56,761 nt of DNA, from NCBI RefSeq assembly GCF_019295435.1, contig NZ_WEKL01000008.1:47438-104198 (forward strand). Direction: 5' to 3'. The notes under the pieces are model-generated. The model was not told where the DNA came from. It saw only the letters and a list, made by a program, of their open reading frames with translations, and did no database searches. Position numbers and translations under genes: made by a program. Positions 9,337-18,611 of the stretch are shown here, in pieces (within the stretch, counting starts at the first letter, position 1; each line of letters begins with the position of its first letter). The stretch is from Aquimarina litoralis (lineage in GTDB: Bacteria; Bacteroidota; Bacteroidia; Flavobacteriales; Flavobacteriaceae).

Positions 9337-10350
9337 ATGATTATCGACCTTAGAAGTGATACCGTCACTAAACCTACTCCCCAAATGCTAGAAGCTATGA
9401 TGATGGCTAAAGTTGGAGATGATGTATATAAAGAAGATCCAACAGTAAACGACTTAGAAGAGAAGATTGCAAGCATGTTTGGTAAAGATATGGCGCTATA
9501 TTTTCCTTCAGGTAGTATGGCAAATCAAGCAGCGATTAAGTTGCATACGCAACCAGGAGAACAACTTATTGCGGATAAATATGCACATGTTTACAATTAT
9601 GAAGGTGGAGGAGTTTCTTTTAATAGTGGTGTATCTTGTAAGTTAATCGATGGTAACAGGGGAATGATAACTGCAGATCAGGTTACATCTTCTATAAATC
9701 CTCCAGATTTTTATCATAGTCCATTAACAAGTTTGGTGTGTATAGAAAATACTACTAATAAGGGTGGAGGAGCTTGTTATGACTTTAAGGAAATTGAAGA
9801 AATCAGAAAAGTCTGTAATGATCACAATTTAGGATATCATTTGGATGGTGCAAGATTATGGAATGCAATAGTGGCAAAACAAGAAACCTTTAAACAGTAC
9901 GGAAAAGTATTTGATACGATATCTGTTTGTTTAAGTAAAGGCTTGGGAGCGCCAATGGGATCAGTTTTGATAGGAGATAAGGAGCTTATGCAAAATGCTA
10001 TCAGAGTACGAAAAGTATTAGGAGGAGGAATGAGACAAATTGGTTTTATGGCTGCTGCAGGGCTTTATGCAGTTGATTATCATATTGATCGTTTACATGA
10101 TGATCATGTAAAGGCGAAAGATATTGGACAAGTATTAGACACATTATCCTTTGTAACCAATGTAGAACCAATAGATACAAATATTATCATATTTACCATA
10201 GCAGGAAATGAAGAAGAATTTATTGAGCAGATGGCAAAGAAAAATATTCATTTTTATGGAATGGGACAGGGAAAACTAAGATTTGTAACCCATCTCGATT
10301 ATACAGATGAAATGCATGAATATTTTTTGAATGTCTTAAAAAGCTTATAA
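9337..10350 (+). CDS. ltaE: Low-specificity L-threonine aldolase
   Basis: 337 aa, the normal length for this PLP fold-type I enzyme, which cleaves L-threonine or L-allo-threonine to glycine and acetaldehyde in the cytoplasm. It begins MIIDLRSDTVTKPTPQML, the conserved N-terminus. 'DDVYKEDPTVNDLE' and 'YHLDGARLWNA' (the Asp contacting the PLP pyridine nitrogen) are present. The PLP Schiff-base lysine is K201 in 'VCLSKGLGAPMGS'. It appears monocistronic and ends at a hairpin shared with the convergent YegP-like gene. Confidence 0.93.
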   Translation: MIIDLRSDTVTKPTPQMLEAMMMAKVGDDVYKEDPTVNDLEEKIASMFGKDMALYFPSGSMANQAAIKLHTQPGEQLIADKYAHVYNYEGGGVSFNSGVSCKLIDGNRGMITADQVTSSINPPDFYHSPLTSLVCIENTTNKGGGACYDFKEIEEIRKVCNDHNLGYHLDGARLWNAIVAKQETFKQYGKVFDTISVCLSKGLGAPMGSVLIGDKELMQNAIRVRKVLGGGMRQIGFMAAAGLYAVDYHIDRLHDDHVKAKDIGQVLDTLSFVTNVEPIDTNIIIFTIAGNEEEFIEQMAKKNIHFYGMGQGKLRFVTHLDYTDEMHEYFLNVLKSL

Positions 10351-10354
10351 ATAA

Positions 10355-10383
10355 AAAAGCTGCTCGTTATTCGAGCAGCTTTT
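10355..10383. terminator. Bidirectional hairpin terminator
   Basis: AAAAGCTGCTCG / CGAGCAGCTTTT stem between the convergent ltaE and YegP-like genes. Confidence 0.88.
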
Positions 10384-10405
10384 CTATTTTAAATATTTTT
10401 ATGTC

Positions 10406-10726
10406 TTAAATTTCTTTGGTATCCGCTCCTGGAGCATTTTCTTTTACAGAATTTATTCCGTTCTCCATACCAGATTCAGAGGTATACATTTGGCTACTAC
10501 CAATTATCTGACCATTGGTAGCTTTTAGATTAAAATAAAACTTTCCATCTTTAGATGTTTTTCTCTCATATCTTCCGTCTTCAGAAGAATTTTTTTGCAC
10601 TGAAGCAATTCCATTAACAGCAGCAGCTTTACTGTTGTAAACTTCACTACTTAGAATTACTTGTCCATTTTTTGCTTTTAAAGTAAAATGGTAATTAGAC
10701 CCTTCTTTATTTTTGAGTTCAAACAT
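10406..10726 (-). CDS. YegP-family protein with two DUF1508 repeats
   Basis: 106 aa with two about 45-residue DUF1508 units: 'YHFTLKAKNGQVILSSEVY' followed by 'NGIASVQKN', and 'FYFNLKATNGQIIGSSQMY' followed by 'NGINSVKEN'. This is the E. coli YegP arrangement, a small cytoplasmic protein of unknown function. There is no signal peptide or membrane segment. It stands alone and shares a terminator with ltaE. The ATG at 10726 is the only sensible start. Confidence 0.88.
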   Translation of the reverse strand: MFELKNKEGSNYHFTLKAKNGQVILSSEVYNSKAAAVNGIASVQKNSSEDGRYERKTSKDGKFYFNLKATNGQIIGSSQMYTSESGMENGINSVKENAPGADTKEI

Positions 10727-10960
10727 ATTGATGATTTTTTAATAAAATTAGACTGATTTTGATAAAAATATAGAATTAAAAGGAAAAAGAAAAATACAAT
10801 AAAAACCAAATATTCCTTTTTTCTGCATTTCATCGAATAAAAAAACAGTATATCGAAAACGAACTAGTTTTTTCAAATGTTAATTTTAACATTTCTTTTT
10901 CATACTCATAATTTCGTACCTTTAAATGTAACATAATAATAACCACAAAATCATCAACAC

Positions 10961-12064
10961 ATGAAAAACAGAATTTTACTTGTTTTCCTTGCATTTGCAG
11001 GTATTGTAGTTCAAGCACAAGACCTTCCAGCTAATCCTGAGCCTGGAAAATGTTATGTACGTTGTACTACACCTGATATTTATGAAAATCAGACAGTGCA
11101 AGTTCAAATTACACCTGAATATAGAAAGCTTAAAACATTTCCTGCTACTTTCGAAAAGGTAACAGAAAGAGTTATGATAAAGGAAGAGACTAAAAAGTTT
11201 ACGTATGTACCTGCTAAATATAAGAATGAAACAGTAACTTTTATAAAAAAGCAGAAAGCTTCAAAATTAGCAGTTATTCCTGCTAAATTTGGTACAGGTG
11301 CAGAAACAGTAGAAACAAAACCTGCATATGCACAATGGGAACTAGGTTCTCCAGCACCTGATTGTGCATCTAGTAACCCAGATGATTGTCGTTACTGGTG
11401 TTATAAAGGATACCCTGCAGAATTTACAACAGTTCCAGTTCAGACGTTAAGTTCGGATGCTTCTACTAGAAGTACTCCAATTGACGAGCTAACAAGTACT
11501 TACATTAAACGAGTAATTGCTGAGCCAGCAAGAGTAGACGAGACAGTTATACCAGCGGAATATGCAACCATTACTAAAACAGTTATGGTAAAAGATGCAT
11601 ATACCGAAGAAGTAGTAGTACCAGCAACTTTTAAAACCGTAAGCAAAGAAGTACTCACACAAAAAGGAGGATTGACAACTTGGAAAGAAGTTGAGTGCTC
11701 ATTAGTAGAATATTCTGCTTTACCAATTAACTGGAATCTTGGTAGTGCAACACTTACTTCACAAGCGAAGAATATTATTGATACAAGATTAATGCCTGTA
11801 TTAGCAAATAATCCTGGTACTAAAATGGAAATTGCTTCTCATACAGATTCTAGAGGCTCTAAAGCAAGCAATAAGAGTTTGTCAGAAAGAAGAGCACAAG
11901 CTGTAGTAACCTATTTACTTTCTAAAGGTGTAAATGGAAGTAGATTAGTAGCTAATGGATATGGAGAAAATAGATTGAAAAACAGATGTTCTGATGGAGT
12001 TTCATGTACTGAACGTCAGCATGCTGCAAATCGAAGAACTGAATTTAGATTAATTAATAACTAA
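10961..12064 (+). CDS. OmpA-family outer-membrane protein with PAT/PAK repeat region
   Basis: 367 aa. The signal peptide is MKNRILLVFLAFAGIVVQAQ. The C-terminal OmpA peptidoglycan-binding domain covers about residues 250-367 ('IASHTDSRGSKASNKSLSER', 'RLVANGYGENRL', 'NRRTEFRLI'), with the Asp and Arg that grip diaminopimelate. The region ahead of it is not a typical OmpA barrel. It contains five short repeats (FPATFEKV, VPAKYKNE, IPAKFGTG, IPAEYATI, VPATFKTV), each in a Thr/Val/Lys-rich beta context and split by a Cys-containing insert near residues 140-160. It likely anchors the outer membrane or a surface complex to peptidoglycan. Imperfect -7 boxes (TAATTTCG, TACCTTTA) occur at 10909-10924. 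A strong terminator follows. Confidence 0.85.
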   Translation: MKNRILLVFLAFAGIVVQAQDLPANPEPGKCYVRCTTPDIYENQTVQVQITPEYRKLKTFPATFEKVTERVMIKEETKKFTYVPAKYKNETVTFIKKQKASKLAVIPAKFGTGAETVETKPAYAQWELGSPAPDCASSNPDDCRYWCYKGYPAEFTTVPVQTLSSDASTRSTPIDELTSTYIKRVIAEPARVDETVIPAEYATITKTVMVKDAYTEEVVVPATFKTVSKEVLTQKGGLTTWKEVECSLVEYSALPINWNLGSATLTSQAKNIIDTRLMPVLANNPGTKMEIASHTDSRGSKASNKSLSERRAQAVVTYLLSKGVNGSRLVANGYGENRLKNRCSDGVSCTERQHAANRRTEFRLINN

Positions 12065-12086
12065 CCATCAGTTATGTATTAATACG

Positions 12087-12116
12087 AAAAAAGGAAGCAA
12101 TATGCTTCCTTTTTTT
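12087..12116. terminator. Bidirectional hairpin terminator
   Basis: AAAAAAGGAAGCA / TGCTTCCTTTTTTT stem between the convergent OmpA-family and ybaB genes. Confidence 0.88.
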
Positions 12117-12137
12117 ATATGCTTGTGCTTATCCGAA

Positions 12138-12461
12138 TTATTTAAAAAGATCCAAACCAGGAATATCAGGCATTCCTTCCTTGGCTACTGCAGCTAATTC
12201 TGTTTCGTTAACAGAAGTTGCTTTTGAAATCGCCTTATTAATAGTAAGAATTAGATAATCCTCTAATTGTTCTTTATCACTTAATAATTCATCAGCGATA
12301 GAAATACTTTTGATTTCTCTATTAGCCGTAATCGTTACTTTAAGAAGGTTATCCGAACTAGTCTCATCAACCATAACGGTATCCAATCTTTTTTTAGTTT
12401 CTTCAACTTTTTTTTGGGTTTCTTTTAATTTACCCATCATTCCCATCATATCTCCAAACAT
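12138..12461 (-). CDS. ybaB: YbaB/EbfC nucleoid-associated protein
   Basis: 107 aa, the family length. The N-terminus is Met-rich ([20 protein letters not shown]), followed by an amphipathic helix, a central beta sheet ('[20 protein letters not shown]') and a C-terminal helix. YbaB forms a dimer that binds DNA non-specifically in the cytoplasm. In many bacteria it lies between dnaX and recR; that context is absent here, where it is flanked by ompA-family and oligopeptidase B genes. A -7 box (TAATTTTG) lies 31 nt upstream. Confidence 0.9.
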   Translation of the reverse strand: MFGDMMGMMGKLKETQKKVEETKKRLDTVMVDETSSDNLLKVTITANREIKSISIADELLSDKEQLEDYLILTINKAISKATSVNETELAAVAKEGMPDIPGLDLFK

Positions 12462-12492
12462 CGATTTTATTTTTTTAATGATTTATTAAGAA

Positions 12493-12500
12493 CAAAATTA
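12493..12500 (-). promoter_or_regulatory. Putative -7 promoter box for ybaB
   Basis: TAATTTTG on the minus strand matches TAnnTTTG, 31 nt before ATG 12461. Confidence 0.5.
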
Positions 12501-12568
12501 GTATTTTACCTGTTAATAAACTAAGAGATTTAAGCGAAAAGTCTAGAAGTAATATGAATGTTAACTCT

Positions 12569-12576
12569 TACTTTTG
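12569..12576 (+). promoter_or_regulatory. Putative -7 promoter box for oligopeptidase B
   Basis: TACTTTTG matches TAnnTTTG. It sits downstream of the first in-frame ATG (12558), so that ATG would not be in the mRNA if this box is used. The next plausible start is TTG 12612, 35 nt after the box. Confidence 0.5.
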
Positions 12577-12611
12577 CAACTTCGCGTATAAAAAAAATAA
12601 ATACCATAACA

Positions 12612-14672
12612 TTGCAGATAGAAGTTCAAAATCCCGTTGTAGAAAAAAAACCTACTCGTTTAGAAAAACATGGTGATATTCGTGTTGATAATTATTTTTG
12701 GCTTAATGATAAGGAAAACCCTGAAGTCATTGATTATTTGAATATGGAAAATGATTATAATGAAAAGATGATGGGACATACCAAAGATTTTCAAAATAAT
12801 CTTTTTGAAGAAATGAAGAGCCGAATTAAAGAAGATGATTCATCTGTTCCATACAAACTCAATGGATATTGGTATATAACACGTTACGAAACTGGAAAAG
12901 ATTATCCTATATATGCTCGTAAAAAAGGAAGTTTAGAAGCAAAAGAAGAAATCTTATTTGATTGTAATAAAGAAGCTGAGGGACATTCATATTTTAAAAT
13001 GGTTGGATTAAATGTAAGTCCAGATAATACTTTGATCGCTTTTGGAGTAGATACAGTAAGTAGAAGAAAATATACCATACACATAAAGAACTTAGTTACA
13101 GGAGAGATATATCCTGAAACAATTGAGACTACTACTGGAGGAAGTACTTGGGCTGCAGATAGTAAAACCTTGTTTTACACAAAAAAAGATGAAGATACCT
13201 TACGATCTCATAAAATTTATAGACATCAATTAGCTTCGGACCCATCAGAAGATGTAGAGATTTATCATGAATCAGATGATACCTTTAATACGTTTGTGTA
13301 TAAAACAAAATCTAAAGAATATATTGTTATCGGTTCTAGTAGTACCTTAACATCAGAATATCATATTCTTAAAGCTAATGATCCGACAGGGAGTTTTAAA
13401 GTTTTTCAACCCAGAACTAGAGGTTTAGAATATGGGATCGCTCATTATGATGGATACTTTTATGTATTGACCAATGCGGATAATGCAAAGAATTTCAAAT
13501 TAATGAAAGTTTCTGAAGAGAATACTTTGAAAGAAAATTGGGTAGATGTAATTCCTCATCGTAAAGATGTTTTATTAGAAGATGTAGACATTTTTAAAGA
13601 CTATTTGGTAATTAGTGAACGTAGTAATGGTTTAAACAAGATTAATATCAAAAGATGGGATGGTAAGGAGGATTATTACCTGCCTTTTGACAATGAAACC
13701 TATACTGCTTATGTAAGTACCAATGTAGACTTTGATACTAAATGTTTGCGATATGCTTATAATTCTTTGACAACTCCTAATTCTGTGATTGATTTTGATA
13801 TGGATACAAGAAGAAAAGATATCAAGAAAGAACAGGAAGTTTTAGGAAATAAATTTGATAAAAATAATTATGTGTCTGAACGTGTATGGGCCTTTGCAGA
13901 AGATGGAGTAAAGGTTCCAATTTCATTAGTATATAAAAAAGGGATAAAAAAAGATGGCAATAATCCACTACTACAATATGCTTATGGATCTTATGGTTCA
14001 ACTATTGATCCCTACTTTTCTACGGTTCGATTAAGTTTGTTAGATAGAGGGTTTGTCTATGCAATCGCTCATGTAAGAGGAGGAGAGTACTTAGGTCGAT
14101 CGTGGTATGAAGATGGTAAATTATTTAAAAAGAAGAATACATTCACAGATTTTGTGGATTGCTCTAAATTTTTAATTAAAGAAGGATATACATCTTCTAA
14201 ACACTTATATGCAATGGGAGGTTCTGCTGGAGGACTTTTAATGGGCGTAGTTGTTAATATAGCACCTGATCTCTATAATGGTGTAGTGGCAGCGGTTCCA
14301 TTTGTTGACGTTGTAACAACTATGCTAGATGATAGTATTCCCTTAACCACTGGGGAATATGATGAATGGGGAAATCCAAATAAAAAGGAGTATTATGATT
14401 ATATGAAATCATACTCTCCTTATGATAATGTAAAAGCTCAAAATTATCCAAATATGTTGATTACTACTGGACTTCATGATTCTCAAGTTCAATATTGGGA
14501 ACCTGCAAAATGGGTGGCTAAACTTAGAGAATTAAAAACAGATAAAAATCTTCTTTTGTTACATACGAATATGGAAGCAGGGCATGGAGGAGCTTCAGGA
14601 AGATTCGAAGCATTGAAAGAGGTTGCAGAAGAATATGCATTTTTATTAGATTTAGAAGGTATCAAGAATTAA
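12612..14672 (+). CDS. ptrB: Oligopeptidase B (S9A serine peptidase), probable TTG start
   Basis: 686 aa from TTG 12612, equal to the E. coli PtrB length; the upstream ATG at 12558 would give 704 aa but is followed by a promoter box. A seven-bladed propeller (about residues 70-400) precedes an alpha/beta hydrolase domain. 'RLEKHGDIRVDNYFWLND' is the family N-terminal signature. The nucleophile Ser lies in GGSAGGLLMG (about residue 538), the Asp near 'GLHDSQVQYWEP' and the His in 'MEAGHGGASGR'. It cleaves short peptides after basic residues. No signal peptide is seen, so it is cytosolic or unusually exported. The start codon is the uncertain point. It appears monocistronic, with 92 nt to the next gene. 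Confidence 0.9.
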   Translation: MQIEVQNPVVEKKPTRLEKHGDIRVDNYFWLNDKENPEVIDYLNMENDYNEKMMGHTKDFQNNLFEEMKSRIKEDDSSVPYKLNGYWYITRYETGKDYPIYARKKGSLEAKEEILFDCNKEAEGHSYFKMVGLNVSPDNTLIAFGVDTVSRRKYTIHIKNLVTGEIYPETIETTTGGSTWAADSKTLFYTKKDEDTLRSHKIYRHQLASDPSEDVEIYHESDDTFNTFVYKTKSKEYIVIGSSSTLTSEYHILKANDPTGSFKVFQPRTRGLEYGIAHYDGYFYVLTNADNAKNFKLMKVSEENTLKENWVDVIPHRKDVLLEDVDIFKDYLVISERSNGLNKINIKRWDGKEDYYLPFDNETYTAYVSTNVDFDTKCLRYAYNSLTTPNSVIDFDMDTRRKDIKKEQEVLGNKFDKNNYVSERVWAFAEDGVKVPISLVYKKGIKKDGNNPLLQYAYGSYGSTIDPYFSTVRLSLLDRGFVYAIAHVRGGEYLGRSWYEDGKLFKKKNTFTDFVDCSKFLIKEGYTSSKHLYAMGGSAGGLLMGVVVNIAPDLYNGVVAAVPFVDVVTTMLDDSIPLTTGEYDEWGNPNKKEYYDYMKSYSPYDNVKAQNYPNMLITTGLHDSQVQYWEPAKWVAKLRELKTDKNLLLLHTNMEAGHGGASGRFEALKEVAEEYAFLLDLEGIKN

Positions 14673-14764
14673 TTAAAAAAATTAACGTAACTTCGTAGCG
14701 TTTTTGTAACAGTTTATAGACTCCCCTTTAATTAGTTCTGTAGACTTGTTTAAACACAACCCAT

Positions 14765-15805
14765 ATGAGAGAAAATATACAAGCTTATAATAATGTTTTA
14801 GAGCTTATAGGTGAAACACCACTTGTAAAATTAAACAGAATTATGAAAGGCTATCCTGGTAATTTCTATGCAAAAATAGAATCTTTTAATCCAGGTCACT
14901 CCACTAAAGATAGAATAGCACTATATATTATAGAACAAGCTGAAAAAAAAGGTATTTTAAAGCCTGGTAGTACAATTATTGAAACTACTAGTGGTAACAC
15001 TGGTTTTAGCCTAGCAATGGTTAGTGTTATTAAGGGTTATAATTGTATTTTAGCAGTGAGCTCAAAATCTTCAAAGGACAAAATTGCCATGCTTAAAAAT
15101 ATGGGAGCTAAGGTTTATGTTTGTCCAGCTCATGTAAGTGCTGACGACCCTAGATCTTACTATCAGGTTGCCAAAAGACTTCATGAAGAAATTCATGGTT
15201 CTGTATATATAAATCAATATTTTAATGAATTAAATGTCGATGCACATTACAATTCTACAGGACCAGAAGTTTGGAATCAAACAGCAGGAAAAATTACCCA
15301 TTTTGTAGCTTGTTGTGGAACTGGAGGAACGATTTCTGGAACAGCAAGATATTTAAAAGAACAGAATAGTGCAGTAAAGGTTTTTGGAATTGATGCCTAT
15401 GGATCTGTTCTAAAAAAATATCATGAGACTAAAGAGTTCGATGAAGAAGAGATATATCCTTATCGAATAGAAGGTTTAGGTAAGAATTTAATACCTACAG
15501 CAACTGATTTTGATATCATAGATAAATTCGAAAAGGTAAGCGATGAAGATAGTGCGCATACGGCTAGAGAACTTGTTAAATCTGAAGGTATGTTTTTAGG
15601 ATATACTAGTGGAGCTGCTATACAAGGAATAAAACAACTTGCAGAACAAGGTGAGTTTGATGAACATAGTAATGTAGTAGTCATATTGCCAGATCATGGT
15701 TCTAGATATATGAGTAAGGTATTTAGTGATGATTGGATGTTGGAACAAGGATTTTTTGATAGTATACATGAAGAAGATACTACAAAAGTCCAGTTTGTTA
15801 AGTAA
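14765..15805 (+). CDS. Cysteine synthase-family PLP enzyme; candidate cysteate synthase
   Basis: 346 aa, PLP fold-type II beta-replacement enzyme. The PLP lysine is K48 in '[11 protein letters not shown]'; SGNTG (76-80) binds the substrate carboxylate; '[16 protein letters not shown]' holds the phosphate-binding Gly loop. The family makes cysteine or related beta-substituted alanines from activated serine. The next gene (149 nt away, same strand) is an alpha-oxoamine synthase. In sulfonolipid-making Bacteroidota, a cysteine-synthase-like enzyme making L-cysteate is paired with a cysteate fatty acyltransferase, and this pair fits that. The substrate assignment is inference; a generic O-acetylserine sulfhydrylase (cysK/cysM) or a CBS-type enzyme is the alternative. 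A hairpin terminator separates the two genes, so coupling is by adjacency only. Confidence 0.78.
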   Translation: MRENIQAYNNVLELIGETPLVKLNRIMKGYPGNFYAKIESFNPGHSTKDRIALYIIEQAEKKGILKPGSTIIETTSGNTGFSLAMVSVIKGYNCILAVSSKSSKDKIAMLKNMGAKVYVCPAHVSADDPRSYYQVAKRLHEEIHGSVYINQYFNELNVDAHYNSTGPEVWNQTAGKITHFVACCGTGGTISGTARYLKEQNSAVKVFGIDAYGSVLKKYHETKEFDEEEIYPYRIEGLGKNLIPTATDFDIIDKFEKVSDEDSAHTARELVKSEGMFLGYTSGAAIQGIKQLAEQGEFDEHSNVVVILPDHGSRYMSKVFSDDWMLEQGFFDSIHEEDTTKVQFVK

Positions 15806-15827
15806 ATATTTAAAAGAAAAAACTTAG

Positions 15828-15857
15828 GCATCTGGTTTATTTACAGATGCTTTTTTT
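15828..15857 (+). terminator. Hairpin terminator after the cysteine synthase-like gene
   Basis: GCATCTG / CAGATGC stem followed by TTTTTTT. Confidence 0.8.
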
Positions 15858-15953
15858 GTGAAAAATGGGGATTGTAGTGATTTGGAATATAATTATGCTA
15901 TCACATCAATTTTCTGTATTTTCGCAAACTTAAAGAAATCAAATTTGCGGTAG

Positions 15954-17213
15954 ATGAGAGATTTATTTGATAAAATATACAAAGACAAAGGACCTTTAGG
16001 GAAATGGGCAGATCAAGCGGAAGGATATTTTGTTTTTCCAAAGTTGGAAGGTCCAATATCAAATAGAATGAAGTTTCAGGGAAGAGAAGTAGTTACCTGG
16101 AGTATAAATGATTATTTGGGGCTTGCTAACATGGATGAGGTTCGTAAAATAGATGCAGAAGCTGCTGCTGCTTATGGCTCTGCATATCCTATGGGAGCCA
16201 GAATGATGAGTGGTCATACAGATCTTCACGAACAATTACAAAATGAACTTGCAGAATTCGTACATAAAGAAGCTGCATATTTATTGAATTTTGGATATCA
16301 AGGAATGGTATCTACTATTGATGCTTTGGTAAGTAAAGACGATATCATTGTCTATGATGTAGATGCTCATGCTTGTATCATTGATGGTGTTAGATTACAT
16401 CAAGGTCAACGATATACATATCGACATAACGATATTGAAAGTATCGAAAAAAACCTGATGAGAGCTACTAGAATGGCTCAGAAAACAGGAGGAGGAATTT
16501 TGCTGATTTCTGAAGGTGTTTTTGGAATGCGTGGAGAGCAAGGAAGATTAAAAGAAATAGTTGCTTTAAAAGAAAAATATAATTTCAGACTATTTGTGGA
16601 TGATGCACACGGTTTTGGTACATTAGGAGCTACTGGAGCAGGAACCGGAGAAGAGCAAGGAGTACAAGATGAAATTGATGTGTACTTTGCTACATTTGCA
16701 AAATCTATGGCTAGTACAGGAGCATTTATAGCTGCAGATCAAGAGATTATAGACTATCTTAAATACAATCTTAGATCTCAAATGTTTGCTAAATCCTTAC
16801 AAATGCAGTTAGTAGTGGGTGCTCTTAAGCGATTAGATATGCTTAGAACAATGCCTGAACTAAAAGCGAAGTTATGGAGAAATGTAAATGCACTTCAAAA
16901 TGGTTTACGTGATAGAGGATTTGATCTAGGTACTACACAAAGTTGTGTGACTCCAGTATATTTAAAAGGAAGTATACCGGAAGCAATGGCTCTAGTTAAG
17001 GACCTTAGAGAGAATCATGGTATATTTTGTTCAATAGTAGTGTATCCTGTAATTCCTAAAGGGATGATTTTATTGAGACTGATACCAACAGCATCTCACA
17101 CTATGGAAGATATAGAAGACACATTGAATGCGTTTTCTGCTATTAGAGAATCCTTAGAGAACGGAACATATAAGAAAGTATCTGCTGCCCTTGCAGAAGC
17201 AATGGGAGAGTAG
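15954..17213 (+). CDS. Alpha-oxoamine synthase; candidate cysteate fatty acyltransferase (capnine synthesis)
   Basis: 419 aa, PLP fold-type I enzyme of the family of serine palmitoyltransferase, KBL and BioF, which condense an amino acid with acyl-CoA or acyl-ACP with loss of CO2. Motifs seen: 'GARMMSGHTDLHEQL', 'FVDDAHGFGTLGATGAG' (His and Asp at the PLP ring) and the Schiff-base lysine K250 in 'ATFAKSMASTGAF'. There is a long N-terminal lead ('MRDLFDKIYKDKGPLGKWA'). The preceding gene is a cysteine-synthase-like enzyme, as expected for the sulfonolipid (capnine) pathway, in which cysteate replaces serine. An F. johnsoniae enzyme of this family is a cysteate acyltransferase needed for capnine and efficient gliding. 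Serine palmitoyltransferase or KBL remain possible. An imperfect -7 box, TATTTTCG, lies at 15917-15924. Confidence 0.82.
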   Translation: MRDLFDKIYKDKGPLGKWADQAEGYFVFPKLEGPISNRMKFQGREVVTWSINDYLGLANMDEVRKIDAEAAAAYGSAYPMGARMMSGHTDLHEQLQNELAEFVHKEAAYLLNFGYQGMVSTIDALVSKDDIIVYDVDAHACIIDGVRLHQGQRYTYRHNDIESIEKNLMRATRMAQKTGGGILLISEGVFGMRGEQGRLKEIVALKEKYNFRLFVDDAHGFGTLGATGAGTGEEQGVQDEIDVYFATFAKSMASTGAFIAADQEIIDYLKYNLRSQMFAKSLQMQLVVGALKRLDMLRTMPELKAKLWRNVNALQNGLRDRGFDLGTTQSCVTPVYLKGSIPEAMALVKDLRENHGIFCSIVVYPVIPKGMILLRLIPTASHTMEDIEDTLNAFSAIRESLENGTYKKVSAALAEAMGE

Positions 17214-17231
17214 TTAAATGCTTTATATTAT

Positions 17232-17264
17232 AAAAAATCCGCTATTAAAAATAGCGGATTTTTT
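17232..17264. terminator. Hairpin terminator
   Basis: AAAAAATCCGCTATT / AATAGCGGATTTTTT stem between the acyltransferase and the convergent GNAT gene. Confidence 0.88.
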
Positions 17265-17385
17265 ATTTACTTATCTTTCTATTTGAGAAGCCGTATTAGA
17301 AAGGATATTTTAATGATTAATAGGTTCTCAAAATGCAATAAATAGATTACAAATTTATATTTGAGTATGTATCTTTTAGACCTTC

Positions 17386-18504
17386 TTAAATGATTTTTCT
17401 ATACGTTCTACGCATTTTATGCTGTTCATGCTCATAATCATTCCACAATGCTTGAATTGCTTTGTTTTCTTCTAATTCTGGATTAGTCTCTACCATTTCG
17501 ATGCCATTTCGTATAAAAGTTTCGTTCATTTCCTTAAATATTAAAGCAGTAACTCCTTTATTCTGGTATTCCGGATCAACTCCAATTAGATAGAATGCAG
17601 CAGTATCATTTCTACGTTGCGCCTTAAGAATATGTAAAAATTTCAACGGGTAAATCTTACCATTCATTTTTTTAAGTGCTTTTGAAAAGGAAGGCATCAC
17701 TATAGAAAAGGCAATTAATTTACCTGTTTTATCTGCAATACATGTTATATATTCTGGATTTAAATATGGTAAGTACTTTTTCTTATACATTTCAACCTGA
17801 TACTGTTGTATAGGAACAAATGTTTGCAAACTACTATATGTTTTATTTAGTAAATCAAACATATCATCTGCATATTTCAATAGCTCTTTACTCTTTTTAA
17901 ATTTAAGGAGTTGTAATTGGTATCGCTCTTTAATAATTTTAGCAAATTTGATCACCTTTTCCTTGGTTTCTTTAGGTACTTTAATTTTGTACTCAACCCA
18001 AGTTGCAGCGTCTTCAAAACCTAGTTCCTCCATATGTGATTTGTAATAGGGATAGTTATACCATGTTATCATAGTATTTAACTCTTCATATCCTTTTATA
18101 AGTATCCCTGCTTTGTCCATATTAGAAAAACCAACAGGCCCTTCTATATATTCTAAAGAATGTTCTTTACCAAATGAAGCCACTTTTTCTAAAAGTGCCT
18201 TGGTAACCTCAATATCATCGACTACATCGAACCAACCAAAACGCACTTTAGATTTTTGTTGTTCCTTTACCTCAATCCAATTTATAATAGCAGCTATTCT
18301 ACCAACAATCTTGTTGTCTTTATAAGCTAAAAAATATTTGGCTATAGCATTCTTAAAAACAGGATTCTTTTTTGGGTTCATTACATCCAACTCCTCCTTA
18401 ATTATTGAAGGAACGTAATAAGGGGAATCTTTATACAATTCAAAGGGAAACTTAACAAATGTGGTCAAATCTGCTTTGGAGGTAATTTCTTTTATGGTAA
18501 TCAT
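17386..18504 (-). CDS. GNAT-fold N-acyltransferase (large type, substrate unknown)
   Basis: 372 aa, about twice the size of a simple GNAT. It is cytoplasmic, with no signal peptide. Conserved-looking segments are 'FPFELYKDSPYYVPSI' near the N-terminus, 'EGPVGFSNMDKAGILIKGYE' mid-protein, and 'YLIGVDPEYQNKGVTALI' at about 300-317, where the Gln-x-x-Gly-x pattern matches the acyl-CoA pyrophosphate loop. It is convergent with the alpha-oxoamine synthase. GNAT-related enzymes catalyse N-acylation in bacterial ceramide synthesis, so N-acylation of capnine is an attractive but unproven role. A -7 box (TATATTTG) lies 20 nt upstream. Confidence 0.72.
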   Translation of the reverse strand: MITIKEITSKADLTTFVKFPFELYKDSPYYVPSIIKEELDVMNPKKNPVFKNAIAKYFLAYKDNKIVGRIAAIINWIEVKEQQKSKVRFGWFDVVDDIEVTKALLEKVASFGKEHSLEYIEGPVGFSNMDKAGILIKGYEELNTMITWYNYPYYKSHMEELGFEDAATWVEYKIKVPKETKEKVIKFAKIIKERYQLQLLKFKKSKELLKYADDMFDLLNKTYSSLQTFVPIQQYQVEMYKKKYLPYLNPEYITCIADKTGKLIAFSIVMPSFSKALKKMNGKIYPLKFLHILKAQRRNDTAAFYLIGVDPEYQNKGVTALIFKEMNETFIRNGIEMVETNPELEENKAIQALWNDYEHEQHKMRRTYRKII

Positions 18505-18524
18505 ACAACTTCGCTAGTTCATGG

Positions 18525-18532
18525 CAAATATA
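18525..18532 (-). promoter_or_regulatory. Putative -7 promoter box for the GNAT gene
   Basis: TATATTTG on the minus strand, 20 nt before ATG 18504, matches TAnnTTTG. Confidence 0.5.
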
Positions 18533-18611
18533 TAACGCTTTTGTCAAACATCTTAGCGGAAATGTATCATTTTAATAAATAACAGAATAACTTTATTGTA
18601 TTTAGGATTTA

